Shown one piece after another: positions 63,863-64,000 of a stretch of 64,000 nt of DNA. The first letter of the stretch is position 1. Each line of letters begins with the position of its first letter. Location of the stretch: positions 60,526 to 124,525 of the forward strand of contig CAWAZD010000002.1 in assembly GCA_963786395.1 (NCBI GenBank), given 5' to 3'. Below the pieces are notes generated by a model. That model did no database searches and was not told where the DNA came from. It saw only the letters and a program-made list of their open reading frames with translations. The position numbers and the translations under genes are program-made. Source of the DNA: Fen-1301 sp963786395 (GTDB taxonomy: Bacteria > Bacteroidota > Ignavibacteria > Ignavibacteriales > Ignavibacteriaceae).

Positions 63863-64000
63863 ACATGCGAATATATTAAAATTAAAGAAAAACAAAGTAA
63901 GAGTCGATAAAACTTTACTTATAACTCACAAATAGTACACGTTTTTTTGACCTGCTTTGTTTTTTACAGTCCATAAATAGATTTATTGGGAGATCGGGTT

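Noticed and set aside
1..64000. tRNA, rRNA and riboswitch genes
   Set aside because: No tRNA-like T-loop with matching acceptor stem, no rRNA stretch and no clear riboswitch were recognised by eye; a tRNAscan or Rfam run would settle this.

Overview
The window is AT-rich bacterial DNA with tightly packed operons. The gene content points to the Bacteroidota/Ignavibacteria-Chlorobi group, most likely an anaerobic or facultative Ignavibacteria-like organism. Support comes from a type IX secretion C-terminal sorting domain, two PorV/PorQ-type proteins, a DUF1207 protein, a dipeptidyl peptidase IV, an OmpP1/FadL porin, a separate methylmalonyl-CoA mutase large subunit, multihaem cytochrome c and a sulfur-type molybdoenzyme. 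Many starts have clear Shine-Dalgarno sequences (AGGAG/GGAG). The species assignment is inference. I found no rRNA, tRNA, CRISPR array or transposase gene.

Layout. 1-4138 (minus): the 3'-truncated gene for a GH18 + polysaccharide deacetylase + GT2 fusion, behind an EamA transporter. 4625-6847: dipeptidyl peptidase IV. 6852-12929 (minus): a molybdenum cofactor operon (moaA, moaC, MOSC, moeA with a frameshift, mobA) led by a 12-haem cytochrome and an AhpD-like protein. Divergently, 13093-22129 carries an excisionase-type HTH/PocR regulator, a Tat-exported PsrA/PhsA-type molybdopterin oxidoreductase with its FeS and NrfD subunits, a two-gene YeeE/YedE sulfur transporter, a rhodanese-like protein lacking the catalytic cysteine, an exported protein and an OmpP1 porin, closed by a good intrinsic terminator. 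These two arms look like one respiratory sulfur-compound module with its cofactor supply.

22370-32263 is a thiol-redox/arsenic-type island and the most interesting part. An ArsR regulator with matching operators before and after its gene controls two TM0996-type redox-disulfide proteins, an ArsP-like permease, a periplasmic thioredoxin and a CcdA-like protein. A facing minus-strand operon encodes an ArsM-like methyltransferase, a 31-residue cysteine-rich peptide, a radical SAM/SPASM maturase, a thioredoxin-thioredoxin reductase fusion, a DUF6132 mini-membrane protein and a DUF1858-like protein. This looks like an undescribed RiPP system tied to arsenic or thiol chemistry. An ECF sigma factor with an RsrA-like zinc anti-sigma factor diverges from it.

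32380-63862 is more ordinary: an ABC-F ATPase; an APC permease; a CBM20-like/7TM/PP2C phosphatase; a deacetylase-GT2-radical SAM trio; outer-membrane and secretion proteins; a polysaccharide group (acetyltransferase, GT4, flippase); thyA-folA-mutL; methylmalonyl-CoA mutase; a UbiA prenyltransferase; a CorC/HlyC protein; an FG-GAP/ASPIC protein with a sorting domain; and a broken membrane-anchored AraC regulator. Five coding regions (moeA, a TehB-like methyltransferase, the mutase N terminus, a lipoprotein and the AraC regulator) carry a +1 indel at a short homopolymer. This suggests sequencing or assembly error, or genuine decay.
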